DNA of 64,000 nucleotides from Erigeron canadensis (taxonomy: Eukaryota; Streptophyta; Magnoliopsida; Asterales; Asteraceae), in the NCBI RefSeq assembly GCF_010389155.1, contig NC_057762.1, forward strand, positions 10,341,513-10,405,512, written 5' to 3'. Below the pieces are notes generated by a model that did not search any database, was not told the DNA's origin, and saw nothing but the letters and a program-made list of their open reading frames with translations. Shown in pieces: positions 38,260-48,824 of this stretch (the first letter of the stretch is position 1; each line of letters starts with the position of its first letter). Position numbers and translations under genes: made by a program.

Positions 38260-38737
38260 TGATGATGTACCATCGCTAATCCTGCGGATCCTACGAATTA
38301 GACAAACTAATCTAAAGCCAAAAACCTGAACAAAGGCTGGAGCCCAATATTAGTTAATAGGCTCCGACACCTACGGCCACGCTACAGACAAATGGTACAA
38401 TATAGAACGTGCACTAGCACGATCAGCCCGTATTTGTACCTTTGGATCAGAGTCCGTTTATAATAGCTGTCAAACGATAACGGCCATCCCCTAACGTTAC
38501 CGTTAGGCCCAACTTCTGGATCCTTCGTGGGAGGCCTATAAATACCTCCCTAGGGGATCCATCTAAACCCTAATGCATTCTACACACAAAAACACCTCAA
38601 AAACTCACACTTGGTGGCGTGAAGATAACTGGTTCTTCATACTATTAGGGAACCGCCAACAAGTCTAAAAATCATTATCATTTTCTTATACTAGATTAAA
38701 TCCCCCTTTAATTTAAGAGTATCTTTACCCTTAAACA
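38260..38737 (+). repeat. 5' LTR of the Gypsy element
   Basis: Starts TGATGATG and ends TTAAACA. A TATA box (cctataaatacctcc) lies at 38535-38549, followed by the likely R/U5 part. The next bases (agtagcgtcatccgc) could be a mutated tRNA-Asp-type primer-binding site (canonical TGGCGCCGT...), which is uncertain. Confidence 0.9.
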
Positions 38738-38780
38738 AGTAGCGTCATCCGCACTAAAACTTCAATAATCTGGTACAAAA

Positions 38781-40943
38781 ATGGCTGAGGATGGTGACCA
38801 GCGGTCACCTCCAGGTTTTGAAACCTCAAGAACAACAATAAACGCTCCTCCAACAGCAAGGCAGTTGGAGGAATTCACACCACTTTTACGAGAATATCTT
38901 AGACAGATCGATATGCAAAGTGTACGAACGAGGCTGATGTTTTCAGATGAAGCGGAGGGTACAGAAGAAGACTTCGAAGTAGAAACACCTGTCAATAGAC
39001 CCTCTGGCGGTAGATCAAGAGCAAGAGTTCACTTTGATGACACACCAAGAGGATTCACCACTTATCAGAATGAAGAGCCCCAAATAGCTTCGAACCTCCC
39101 GCCTATGGTAGGAGAGTATCTCCGTAACGCAGGTCAAACGTACAATCATAACTATCACGCTTTTAGTAACCAGCCCCCACAATATACAAGTTCTCAGCAA
39201 TACTTCACACCGCAACCTACCAGAGGGTCGAGGAACATGCAAGGGCATTTCTCGACTCCACAACCTGGTAGAGGACAAACGTATGATACCTCCCGCCAAA
39301 ATGCAAATTGCTATCACTCACAAGCTCCCAACACCTCACGATACGCTCCGTCTTATCCGGGGTGGTATCCAACCGAGGAAGATATGATAATTCGCACGGA
39401 GCCAGGGCCTTTCGTGCAACGGATCGAAGACTATCCACTGCCGGAGGGTGGCCTGCCAAAGGGAATATAGATGTACGATGGGAGGGAGGATCCAGACAAC
39501 CATTTGAAACATTTCAATGGGATGATCCGGATGCAAAGATGGAATGTTCCAGTCGCTTGCCACATGTTTGCTCTCACATTGAAGGATTTGGCGCGTGTAT
39601 GGCTAGATGCACAGCCGGAAGGAAGCATAGTCAATTTTGAAAATCTAAAAGCAAAATTTCGCTCCCACTTTAGCCAGCAAAGAAAGTACAAGAAGATGCA
39701 CTTAGAAGCGCACAACATCAAAAGAAAGGAAAATGAAAGCATCTGCCAGTTTATCACTCGGTACACAGATGAAACAACGCTAATGAAAGGCCTTAGTGAA
39801 AATAAAAAAATCTCAGGTTTTGTCCATGGATTACGCTACCAGCCACTTGTGGAACTCCTCTCAACAGACCTTCCGCAAGAATACACAGTGCTGATGGACA
39901 AAACTTATACTTTTCTTGTGGGCAAATAAACAGCAGGTGGAGTCACCAACCCAGGCTACGGCAAAGACATAGACCGAAATAGAAGAAATCGGAACTCCCG
40001 TCATGAAAGGTTCCGGACGGCTCCATTCAATAGACAACAAGGAGGAACTTCTGGAAGTCACCATACTTTTCAACATCCTCCAAAAAACGTTCACGACATT
40101 TTAGCAGTAGAAAAGGCTCCGATAAGGGGAAATCCCCGAAACAAAGATATGTCCAAATATTGTGAATTTCACAATTGCTATGGTCATGAAACAAATGAAT
40201 GCAAAGTTTTCAAGAATAAAGTAGAAGAAGCAATGGAATCTGGGAAATATTCGATGTTGTTAAAACGTATTAAAGAGCCGGGACCAAGAAACAGTCGTGG
40301 AAAAAATCCCGTGATTAACGCTCCAGAGCCAAAGGCGGAACCGTTGGAAGAAATAATAGTGGCAGTGTTTCCGGAGCGTTCGACGTCAGAAAGATAGGTG
40401 ATAAGAACAGAAGCATGGAAGAAAGTGGCCATAATCTTTCCTCCAGTAAAAGATGAAGAGGCGTCAGAAGCAATAATTGTAATTGGAGCTATTGTAGGAA
40501 ATCACCCGGTAAAGAGAATCCATCTGGACACCGGAAGCGGGTGCGAGATAATGTATGAACACTGTTTTCTAAAGCTGAAAGCTACGCTAAGAAAGAAAAG
40601 AATAGATAACATAAGTCCCTTGGTAGGGTTTTCAAATGAAAGAACATGGTCATTAGGAGAGGGTACTTTGAATGTCACTGTTGGAGAGGCTCCGAGAACA
40701 AGGTCTGAAGTATTAACTTTTGTCATAGTTCGAGCAGAGTCACCATATAACATTTTACTTGGTAGGCCAGCAATGAGAAAGTTAATGGTACCATCCCCAA
40801 TACATGCAATAGTAAAATTCCCAACTGCAAGAGGAATAGGCTTCGTCAAAACCGAACCCCGGCCGGAGGTTCAATGCTCCCAAGTGTTGACTCTGGAGGC
40901 TGGAGAATGCTCAAAAAAAATGAAAACCTTGAAGTTGCAATAG
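38781..40943 (+). pseudogene. Gypsy gag and aspartic protease, three in-frame stops
   Basis: One frame from ATG 38781 to TAG 40941 is interrupted by TAG at 39468, TAA at 39927 and TAG at 40395. Gag: a disordered N-terminus, then the retrotransposon Gag domain (YDGREDPDNHLKHFNGMI, ARVWLDAQPEGSI, about 39471-39860). A zinc-binding knuckle follows (CEFHNCYGHETNEC, about 40161-40202; C-x2-H-x4-H-x4-C spacing is one reading). Protease: VKRIHLDTGSGCEIMY at about 40512, with the catalytic DTGS, and NILLGRPAM later. The frame ends just after an A8 run at 40913-40920; RT continues in the -1 frame. Confidence 0.88.
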
Positions 40944-42291
40944 AGAAGCTGTTCATTAATAACAAGTATCCGGACCAATACATAATGATCGAAAAATAAC
41001 TACCGACTGAATACAAGAGAAAGCTCAAAGAGATACTCGAAAAGAATAAGGATGTATTTGCTTGGACACCTGCGGATATGACGGGCGTCCCGAGAGAATT
41101 GAAGATAAATGGTGAAACCTTTGACATACAACATCGCTTGAATGCACGACCACATCTGGAGCCTATCAAACAGAAGAGTCGGAGCCTAGCTCCAGACCGA
41201 AGCAAGGCTGCGAAGGAACAAGTGGAAGACCTAGTAAAGGTTGGTATCCTCAGAGAAGTAAAGTATCAAAGTTGGGTAGCTAACCCAGTAATGGTAAAAA
41301 AACATGATGGAGGGTGGAGAATGTGTGTCGATTTCACCGACATCAACAAAGCTTGCCCAAAGGATTGTTACCAACTCCCAAAAATTGATTGGAAAATCGA
41401 ATCCTTGGTAGGCTTCCGCCTAAAATGTTTTTTGGACGCTTACAACGGCTACCATCAAATCCAGATGCATCCGGATGATGAAGATAAGACGGCTTTCTAT
41501 ACATCTGAGGGAATTTTTTGTTATAAAAAGAGGCCTTATGGTCTCAAAAACGCCGGAGCAACGTACCAAAGGCTGGTGGATAAAGCCTTTGGGGGGCAGA
41601 TTGGAAAAAACTTGGAAGCTTATGTCGACGATATGGTAATTAAGAGCAGAAACGAAGAAGACATGTTTCTGGACATCGAAGAGACATTCCGGACCCTCCG
41701 GTTGATCAATATGAAATTGAATCCCAAAAAATGCTCATTTGGAGTAGAAGAAGGCCAGTTTTTAAGGCATGTGATCACAAAAGAAGGATTTCGGGCAGAT
41801 CCAGAAAAAGTCAAAGATATCCGGAGTATGAAACCTCCACAGACTCTTAAAGAAGTGCAAAGCCTCAATGGCAAGCTGGCCGCCCTCCATCGTTTTTTAT
41901 CGAAGTCAGCAGATAGGTCTTTGCCTTTCTTTCACACACTTAAAGGTTGTTTGGAGAAGCAGAATTTTAGATGGACAGAAGAAGCACATGAAGCTTTCAC
42001 AGAGTTAAAAACTACCTAGATCAATTACCAGCGATGACAGCTCCGACACCTGGAGAAACTCTCTAGATATACTTGGCAGCCTCCGGGGAGACAATAAGCG
42101 CAGTCCTACTGGCAAATAGAAAGGGAACTCAACAGCCGATATACTATGTGAGTAGGGTCTTGCAGGCACCAGAAACAAGGTACCCTGAAATTGAAAAACT
42201 AACTCTTGCTTTAGTTCATGCAGCTCGTAGGCTCCGACGCTATTTCCAGGCACACCCCATCCAAGTCCTAACAGAAAAGCCTATGTTTTAA
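40914..42291 (+). pseudogene. Gypsy reverse transcriptase and first RNase H
   Basis: The RT reading frame is -1 relative to gag-protease. It contains KNKDVFAWTPADMTGVPREL, WRMCVDFTDINKACPKD, LDAYNGYHQIQMHPDDEDKT, the YGLKNAGATYQRL motif and the catalytic YVDD (about 41620), then thumb sequence to TAG 42017. A one-base change near 42006 moves the frame. RNase H remnants follow (SGETISAVLL, IYYVSRVLQAPETRYPEIEK, ALVHAARRLRRYF). A TAA at about 40996 and a TAG at about 42064 also break it. No usable polyprotein is left. Confidence 0.88.
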
Positions 42292-44201
42292 CAAGGCCGG
42301 AGGTTTCGGGGAGGCTGGCTAAATGGGCAGTTGAATTGGGAGAGCACGAAATTAAGTTCAAACCAAGAAATGCAATCAAAGGGCAAGTATTAGCAGATTT
42401 CCTCGCTGAAGTACCATTGGCTGAAACAAAAAACAAAAGAAAGGCTGTGCAAGAGACAAAGGTGGAGAATCCGAAAGAGTCCCCAAGCCCTAAAGCCTGG
42501 AAACTTTTCACCGACGGAGCCTCCAGCGTAGACGGATCCGGCGCAGGTCTCATCTTAACGAGTCCGGAAGGCTAAGAATTCACTTATGCTCTCCGCTTTG
42601 ATTTCAAATCTTCAAACAATGCCGCAGAATATGAAGCACTATTACCAGGGCTACGAATCGCGAAACAGATGAAGGTTGAACACATTCATGTTTGTGTGGA
42701 CTCTCAAATAGTGGCCTTTCAAGTAGATGGGACATATGAGGCTAAGGAGCCAGCAATGAAAAAATACTTGGAAAAAGTGAGGCAGATACGACAAAGCTTT
42801 AGAAGCTTCAGGATACAAAATGTTAGCCGAAGTCGGAACAAAATTGCAGACGTTTTGAGCAAACTAGCCTCCAGTTCCTTCGCACACTTAACCAAAGAAG
42901 TCCTTGTCGAGACTTTGCAAAAAAGCTCCATTGAAGAGGAGATTGTTGTGGCACCTGTGGAAGAAAAGGGGCAAACATGGATGACACCCATCATAGAATA
43001 TTTGACAAGTGGTCTACTACCAGCAAACAAAGAAGAAGCAAGAAAAGTCAGAATTAAGGCTCCACAGAATACTCTCCGAGAAGAGGGACTCTACAGAAAG
43101 TCATACTTAGGACCATTATTAAGGTGTGTTGATCCGAAACAAGCAAAGGCCGTAATTGAAGAGATACACCATGGATGTTGTGGAGCCCATACTGGGCCCA
43201 GAATGGTAGTAGCCAAAATTACCAAAATGGGATACTATTGGCCATCCATGCATAGTGATACTCTAAAAGAAATTCAAGTTTGTGATTCTTGCCAAATTCA
43301 CGCAACAGTCCTGAAGGCTCCAAAAAATGAGCTCATCCCAGTTACATCAGCTTGGCCTTTCTCAAAATGGGGCATTGATATTGTTGGACCTTTCCCACAG
43401 GCTCCGGTCAAGCTCAAATTTTTAGTCGTAGCTGTTGATTATTTTACAAAATGGATCGAGGCCAAGCCTCTAGCTACCATCTCCGGAAAGCAAATGGAAA
43501 AATTTGTCCGGGAACAAGTAATAACAAGGTTCAGAATCCCATAAGTAATAATTAGTGACAATGGAAAGCAGTTCAACCAAGGGATTTTTCCCCAGTTTTG
43601 CAAAAATTTGGAGATTCAGCAGAAGTTCACATCCGTAGCCCACCCACAAGCTAATGGGCAAGTTGAAGCAATGAACAAACATATAGTGCATGGAATTAAA
43701 ACAAGGTTGGGAAGATGCCAGAGTGGATGGTTAGATGAACTTCACCAAGTGTTATGGGCTATACGGACAACTCCAAAGACAAGCAATGGAGAGACACCAT
43801 TCAGCCTGGTGTATGGCTCCGAAGCCATGATCCCAGCCGAGGCCTGTGTACCGACTATTTGAAGGTTCAACAACGAAAAAGAAAATGAAGAACAACTCGG
43901 ACAGAATTTGGAACTGCTGGAAGAAAGGAAAGAAATAACATCCATCAGAGAAGCAGCTTACAAAACAAAAATCAAGAAGTATTATGATTAAAGAGTCAAA
44001 AAAGAAGTTTTCATGCCAGGAGAATATGTTTTTCGGAACAACGAGGCAAGCAAGGCTGAAAAGATAGGAAAGTTAGGACCCCAATGGGAAGGCCCATATC
44101 AGATAACAGAAGCCTGTGGCAATGGGTCCTACAAGCTCGCCACACCCCAAGGAGAAGACCTTCCAAGAACATGGGACGACTCGCAGTTAAAGAAGTGTTA
44201 A
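42292..44201 (+). pseudogene. Gypsy second (archaeal-type) RNase H and integrase
   Basis: One frame with stops at about 42573, 43542, 43859 and 43989. The second RNase H has FTDGASSVDGSGAG, AAEYEAL and HVCVDSQIV (three acidic catalytic positions visible), and ends KIADVLSKLASS. Integrase has the HHCC zinc domain (HHGCCGAHTG ... CDSCQIH). The catalytic triad is seen in WGIDIVGPF, ISDNGKQF and PQANGQVEAMN. A C-terminal GPY-like segment follows (KLGPQWEGPYQITEA), and the frame ends LKKC at 44201. Two RNase H domains are the hallmark of the Tat clade. Confidence 0.88.
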
Positions 44202-44287
44202 TTATAATTTCTTATTTTGCTTAAGAAAGGAGGCTATGATCCTCTACTCACATGTACAAAAGCTACGACTAATTAAAGCAATGAAAA

Positions 44288-44830
44288 CACGCTACGGCCA
44301 TCCAAAGCCTACGCCGTGCAATATCCACAAAAGTACAAAAATAAACCTTAGAATTTCTTCTAAGTACCTACGAAAATATATAACACGCTACGGCCATCCA
44401 AAGCCTACGCCGTGCAATATCCACAAAAGTGCAAAAATAAACCTTAGAAATTCTTCTAAGTACCTACGAAAATATATAACACGCTACGGCCATCCAGAGC
44501 CTACGTCGTGCAATATCCACAAAAGTGTAAAAGTAAACCTTAGAAGTTTTTCTAAGTCACCACGAAAGAATGAAACGTGCCACGGCCACTCGGAGCCTAC
44601 GCAATGTAACATACTTAAGGCTCTCTTAAGCATAAAAAATATATACATATATACAAAATACGCTACAGGTCATCGGAGCCTATGCAGTACAATATTCACA
44701 AAAATGTGAAACCAAAATCCAAAATATTCTTTCCAAGTATTTAGTAAAGAGCAAAAACGTCACAGATCCCTGGAGCCTATATACAATGCTCGTAAATAAA
44801 AATAACATACGCTACGGCTGACATATAGCC
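44288..44830 (+). repeat. 96-bp tandem array in the Gypsy 3' region
   Basis: The first three units start at 44288, 44384 and 44480 (period 96 bp) with cacgctacggccatcc and are over 90% alike. Later units (about 44574, 44657 and 44805) are shorter and more diverged. Because 96 is a multiple of 3, an open frame runs through the array; it is an artefact of the repeat. Satellite-like arrays between integrase and the 3' LTR are known in Tat-clade elements. Confidence 0.88.
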
Positions 44831-45250
44831 TCCGTAAAAGAACGCGTAGGCTCGCAACCTTGCGTCGCAAGACCCTAATAGTCTCGCAATCTATAAAGAA
44901 AAGCGTATCCAAGAACTACCCAAGACTGGGTAAAATAGAAATTCTCTTTAAAGAAAGATGCAACTCTACGAGGCTTACGCATAAAGCTACACCCAAACAT
45001 TTGACCAAAGCTTACGATAAGAGCAACACAAAATATTTATACCAAATAGCAAGCAAAGTACCTAAAGTGTTAACACGCTAAAATGTCATGACAGAAGTAA
45101 ATTGTTTAAGTCGCAGCTCAATATCAATGAGCCTGCGACCAAGAGAAGAGGATAGAAAGAAGGGGAGAAATTGTATGAAGCCAACAGAGGCTTTTACATA
45201 CCAAATAAAATTCAAATTGTTTAAATAACAAGGGATGCATGAATACATCT

Positions 45251-46882
45251 TCAAGGGTTCTGAACAGCGGAGCCTGAAGGAGCAGTGGAAGATGTGGTTG
45301 GTTGAACAGGGGCGGACTCGTCGGACAAGTTGGAAGGAGTCATAAAGATCTCTGCAGCAGTAAGATCTGCATTGGAGGCGAGTACATTTAAATACTCGAA
45401 CCTCTTCCGGGAAAATTCCTGCGCAACCTCTCTTAACGCTGTGACAGCCCCCCTCCGATACCCCGGAACCTTCGTAACATTGAAGTTCAGAATCTGCTCT
45501 TTCACTTTCAACAAAGCCTTGTTAAAACCAACATTCAAAGAGTAACCCAGTACCACACCCATCTCTTTAGCAAAATCTGTACTGGAGCGGAGCTTATCGA
45601 AAATGGATGGAATTCCCCTGATAAGCTCTGCCCTGTCCGCCATCAACCTGTCAATATCATCGTCCATCTCCTGAAGCTTGTCACACAACTCTTTCTCGAC
45701 AACTTTGCACTCGTTAACCTCCAATGCCAACTGTGCAGACTTGACCTTCTCCTCAGACAACTCATCATCAACCTTTGTCTTTTCACACATAAGTTCTTCA
45801 ATCTTGTTTTTGTAAGCAACCACCTCCTGTTCCGCCATCTCCGCCTGATTTTTAAGTATCACATTCTACGCTTCCATATCCGCCACTTGCTGAGTTTGGA
45901 TTTCAGGATCTCGAATCTCAAAGTTCCGAACCTTCCAACGCAACTCTTTATTCTTGCTTTTCAACTCCTCGTTTTCCGCCTCCATTAAATCCCATTGCCT
46001 CCAAAAGTCAGTCTGGTAAACAAATCCAAGCTCAAAATAACACAAAAAATAATAATAATAATTAAATAAATAATAATAATAAAATATATATATATATGTA
46101 CGCACACATAAAGTATGATAATTATGGAATAATGGAAGACATACCTACTCCGACATGTGTCGGATCGAAGTCTCATTGGTGGAACTTCGAAACTTCTCAA
46201 TCGAAAGCAGCGCAACGTCATGAAGCCGGGCCGGAGGTATAATCCTGGTAACAAAATCTTCCCTCTCCAAATATTTATCCAAACGATTGTTAGCAGGGAT
46301 TCGGGGAAATGTAACTTTAAAAGGGGCTTTTGACTTCAGAACCTCCAGTATGTGTTGAGAGGGAGGACTGCCACTTCCCGAAGGCTTCGCTCCTTGGCTC
46401 TCGCCAGACTCGTCATGACCTTGTGGAATTTCCATCTTCATCCTCCTCACAGCCATAGGGCTTTTTCCCACACCATACCTCGGAGGCTCCTCCACAAACT
46501 CACCCTCCTCCGCTTGATGAGTATCCTCACCCTCCGCCAAAGCAAAATTAGCTTGTACCCTGGACTTCTTGTGAGATTTGGCCCCCTTCTTGTCAGACTT
46601 CCTTCTTCGTTTAAAAGTTTTTTCGGAAACCATGATTGTAGTCGTCTCCTCCTGGTAACCTTTTTGGTATTGTTGAATACGCCTGGTGTAGTCTTCTTCG
46701 ATGTCTTTCCGCCGAGATATAGTCTCTAGAGTATCCTTTAAAACAACAACGTCCTCCTCATGAGACACACGAGGAACCTCCTCCGCCGTTGTTCCTTCCG
46801 GAAGTTTCGGAACGATGTCAATATCCTCCCGCTCGGAGCCCATATATGCCAAAAAATCCATAACTGTAAAAGAGTAACCAAG

Positions 46883-46950
<68 letters not shown>

Positions 46951-47789
46951 AGGAAGAAAAGAAGAGAAAAGGGAGAGGAAAACAAACAAATACAAAAAAT
47001 CTAAATAGAATAGAGTATACACGATTAACAATATATATATATGTATGTATATAGAAAATCTCCAGGAAGTGACGAAGCCTCCATACCCTCCCCCTTCTTG
47101 TTGAGAAGCCTTGGAGCCGCCGGATGATATTGCAAGACATCACTCAGTTTAGCCAGATACAGAATAGCCTCTGGCAGCGTCCGACTCAATGTGGGCCTAC
47201 ACAATTTTCCCACTAACTCTTGGTCAAACTTAAGGTCAGTTAACGGATCTGCGAGAGTGCCACGAGCATGGCCTTTCATGTTCAACAAGGCCGGAAAAGC
47301 AGCAGGCATAACTGAGGCATCGACATAAAAGAACCGATTCTTCCAACCTTTAATAGAGGCCGTCACACCATAGATACACTCCGGAAGCTTCGAACCTGGA
47401 CGTTTTTGAATAGTAAACCAATCACCGTCGGCCCCCAGGCAATAAAACCTACGAAAGGTGTCTACTGTAGGTTCCGCAGCATGAGCTCTACAAACAGCCT
47501 CAAACATGGTTATCCTCAAGGCTCCGAAAGGAGTCAATTGAGAGATGTGACATTTGAAGTGCGTAAGAACTTGGAGAAAAAACTTTGTAAATGGTAAACG
47601 AACGTTAGCTATCTCAAACATAGCCATATATAAGGTCACTTTTCCCATCGGAGCCATCCTTGCATTCTCGGAGGGGTGGGGGAGAGTATAATCGTAACCT
47701 AGGGGAAACCTATTGTCGGACAAAAACTGAACCAAATTATGTTTTGTAACATTACAAAAACCAACACACAAATCTTTTCTATTACCCAT
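45251..47789 (-). pseudogene. Antisense three-exon gene inside the Gypsy element
   Basis: Minus-strand exons 47789-47087, 46863-46145 and 46012-45251 join in phase (GTATGG...TTACAG and GTATGT...TACCAG introns), for 727 codons. The start is ATG at 47789 (MGNRKDLC). Exon 1 resembles the 'putative gypsy type transposon' domain (Transposase_28) in plant retroelement proteins (motifs RFPLGYDYTLPHP, APMGKVTLYMAMFE, FRRFYCLGADGDWFTIQKR). Exon 2 is highly charged and basic (KTFKRRRKSDKKGAKSHKK). Exon 3 is a long predicted coiled coil (MEAENEELKSKNKELRWKV onward). Two in-frame TAG codons (46145-46147, the last exon-2 codon, and 45863-45865) break this copy; C-to-T change at CAG could give the first. 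Function is unknown. Antisense ORFs at this place are known in Tat-clade elements. Confidence 0.75.
46883..46947. repeat. TA microsatellite
   Basis: About 32 TA units, lying in the first intron of the antisense gene of the Gypsy element. Confidence 0.9.
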
Positions 47790-47943
47790 AACGAAATTAT
47801 AAGGCGGAAACAAAAATTACCCTCCTGCGGAAGCTCACAACAAAGGAGAGGAAATCTATGAAGACTACGGACGCTACGGTTTGAGAAAGAAAAAGGGCAA
47901 AAGGAGTTTCCAGAGAGAAAAGTAAAAAATGAAAAACAAAAGA

Positions 47944-48090
47944 GAGGTATTTATAGGAAAATGAAGGACGCTACAGTACTCCTTGATGGGACGCTTTGAA
48001 CTGACGAGATGTAAGTTTGGCACCACGTGTAACCCACTACTTTTCGAGTAAAGAAAGCATTTATCACGATGATTCTGGTGATGACACGTG
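47944..48090 (-). promoter_or_regulatory. Candidate promoter of the antisense Gypsy gene
   Basis: On the minus strand a TATA box (TTCCTATAAATACCTC, 47959-47944) lies about 155 bp before the start codon at 47789. Two palindromic G-box motifs, CACGTG, lie upstream at 48024-48029 and 48085-48090. Spacing fits a plant pol II promoter with bZIP/bHLH-binding sites. The core cctataaatacctc is also present in both LTRs (38535, 48616). Confidence 0.55.
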
Positions 48091-48176
48091 TTTCCCACTC
48101 TCAAAAAAAAAATACAATGATATTTTCACAAAATCAAAGTCTACAGGTTCAATCTATTTTTGGAAAATTTTTAGAA

Positions 48177-48192
48177 GGGGGGGGGGGGGGGG
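48177..48192. repeat. Poly(G) tract in the Gypsy element
   Basis: Sixteen G in a row between the antisense promoter and the 3' LTR. Confidence 0.9.
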
Positions 48193-48341
48193 CGAAGGAG
48201 TATAAGACAACACTCTCCAAACCCTCCGACTCGATACTAAAGGATTTCCATAACAAAAATGGAAGATGATAAAAAATTTTCAAAATATCTTTCGCTTAAT
48301 CCCAGCATTACATCAACGATATAATGCTAGGCTGGGGGGCT

Positions 48342-48819
48342 TGATGATGTACCATCGCTAACCCTGCGGATCCTACGGATTAGAAAAACTAATCTAAAGT
48401 CAAATCCTGAACAAAGGCTGGAGCCCAATATTAGTTAATAGGCTCCGACACCTACGGCCACGCTACAGACAAATGGTACAATATAGAACGTGTACTAGCA
48501 CGATCAGCCCGTACTTGTACCTTTGGATCAGAGTCCGTTTATAATAGCTGTCAAATGATAACGGCCATCCCCTAACGTTGTCGTTAGGCCCAACTTCTGG
48601 ATCCTTCATGGGAGGCCTATAAATACCTCCCTAGGGGATCCATCTAACCCTAATGCATTCTACACACAAAAACACCTCAAAAACTCATACTTGGTGGCGT
48701 GAAGATAACTGGTTCTTTCATACCATTAGGGAACTACCAACAATCGAAAAATCGTTATCATTTTCTTATATACTAGATTAAATCCCCTTTTAATTTAAGA
48801 GTATCTTTATCTTTAAACA
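48342..48819 (+). repeat. 3' LTR of the Gypsy element
   Basis: 478 bp, the same length as the 5' LTR, TGATGATG...AAACA. Preceded by the polypurine tract ggctggggggct and followed by the ATGGC target duplication. Confidence 0.92.
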
Positions 48820-48824
48820 ATGGC

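Larger units (their letters stand above)
38260..48819 (+). mobile_element. Ty3/Gypsy element of Tat type with an antisense gene
   Basis: A 10,560-bp element with 478-bp LTRs at both ends and a perfect target duplication ATGGC (38255-38259 and 48820-48824). The order gag, aspartic protease, RT, RNase H, integrase defines Ty3/Gypsy. A second, archaeal-type RNase H between RNase H and integrase marks the Tat clade (Ogre, Retand, Grande, Tat4-like groups). A tandem array (44288-44830) and a large spliced gene on the minus strand (45251-47789) follow. The polypurine tract (ggctggggggc) abuts the 3' LTR. By eye the LTRs differ at around 5% of sites. Stops and frame changes in gag-pol suggest this copy is inactive. 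Confidence 0.92.

Noticed and set aside
41078..43862. Possible integrated pararetrovirus (RT and RNase H)
   Set aside because: LTRs, target duplication, integrase and a second RNase H show a Ty3/Gypsy retrotransposon; no movement protein or coat gene.
44236..44709. 157-codon open frame after the Gypsy integrase
   Set aside because: It is produced by the 96-bp tandem repeat, whose unit length keeps the frame open; no domain, repetitive protein.
46883..46947. TA run considered as a structured or regulatory element
   Set aside because: Plain microsatellite; similar runs occur elsewhere in the window.
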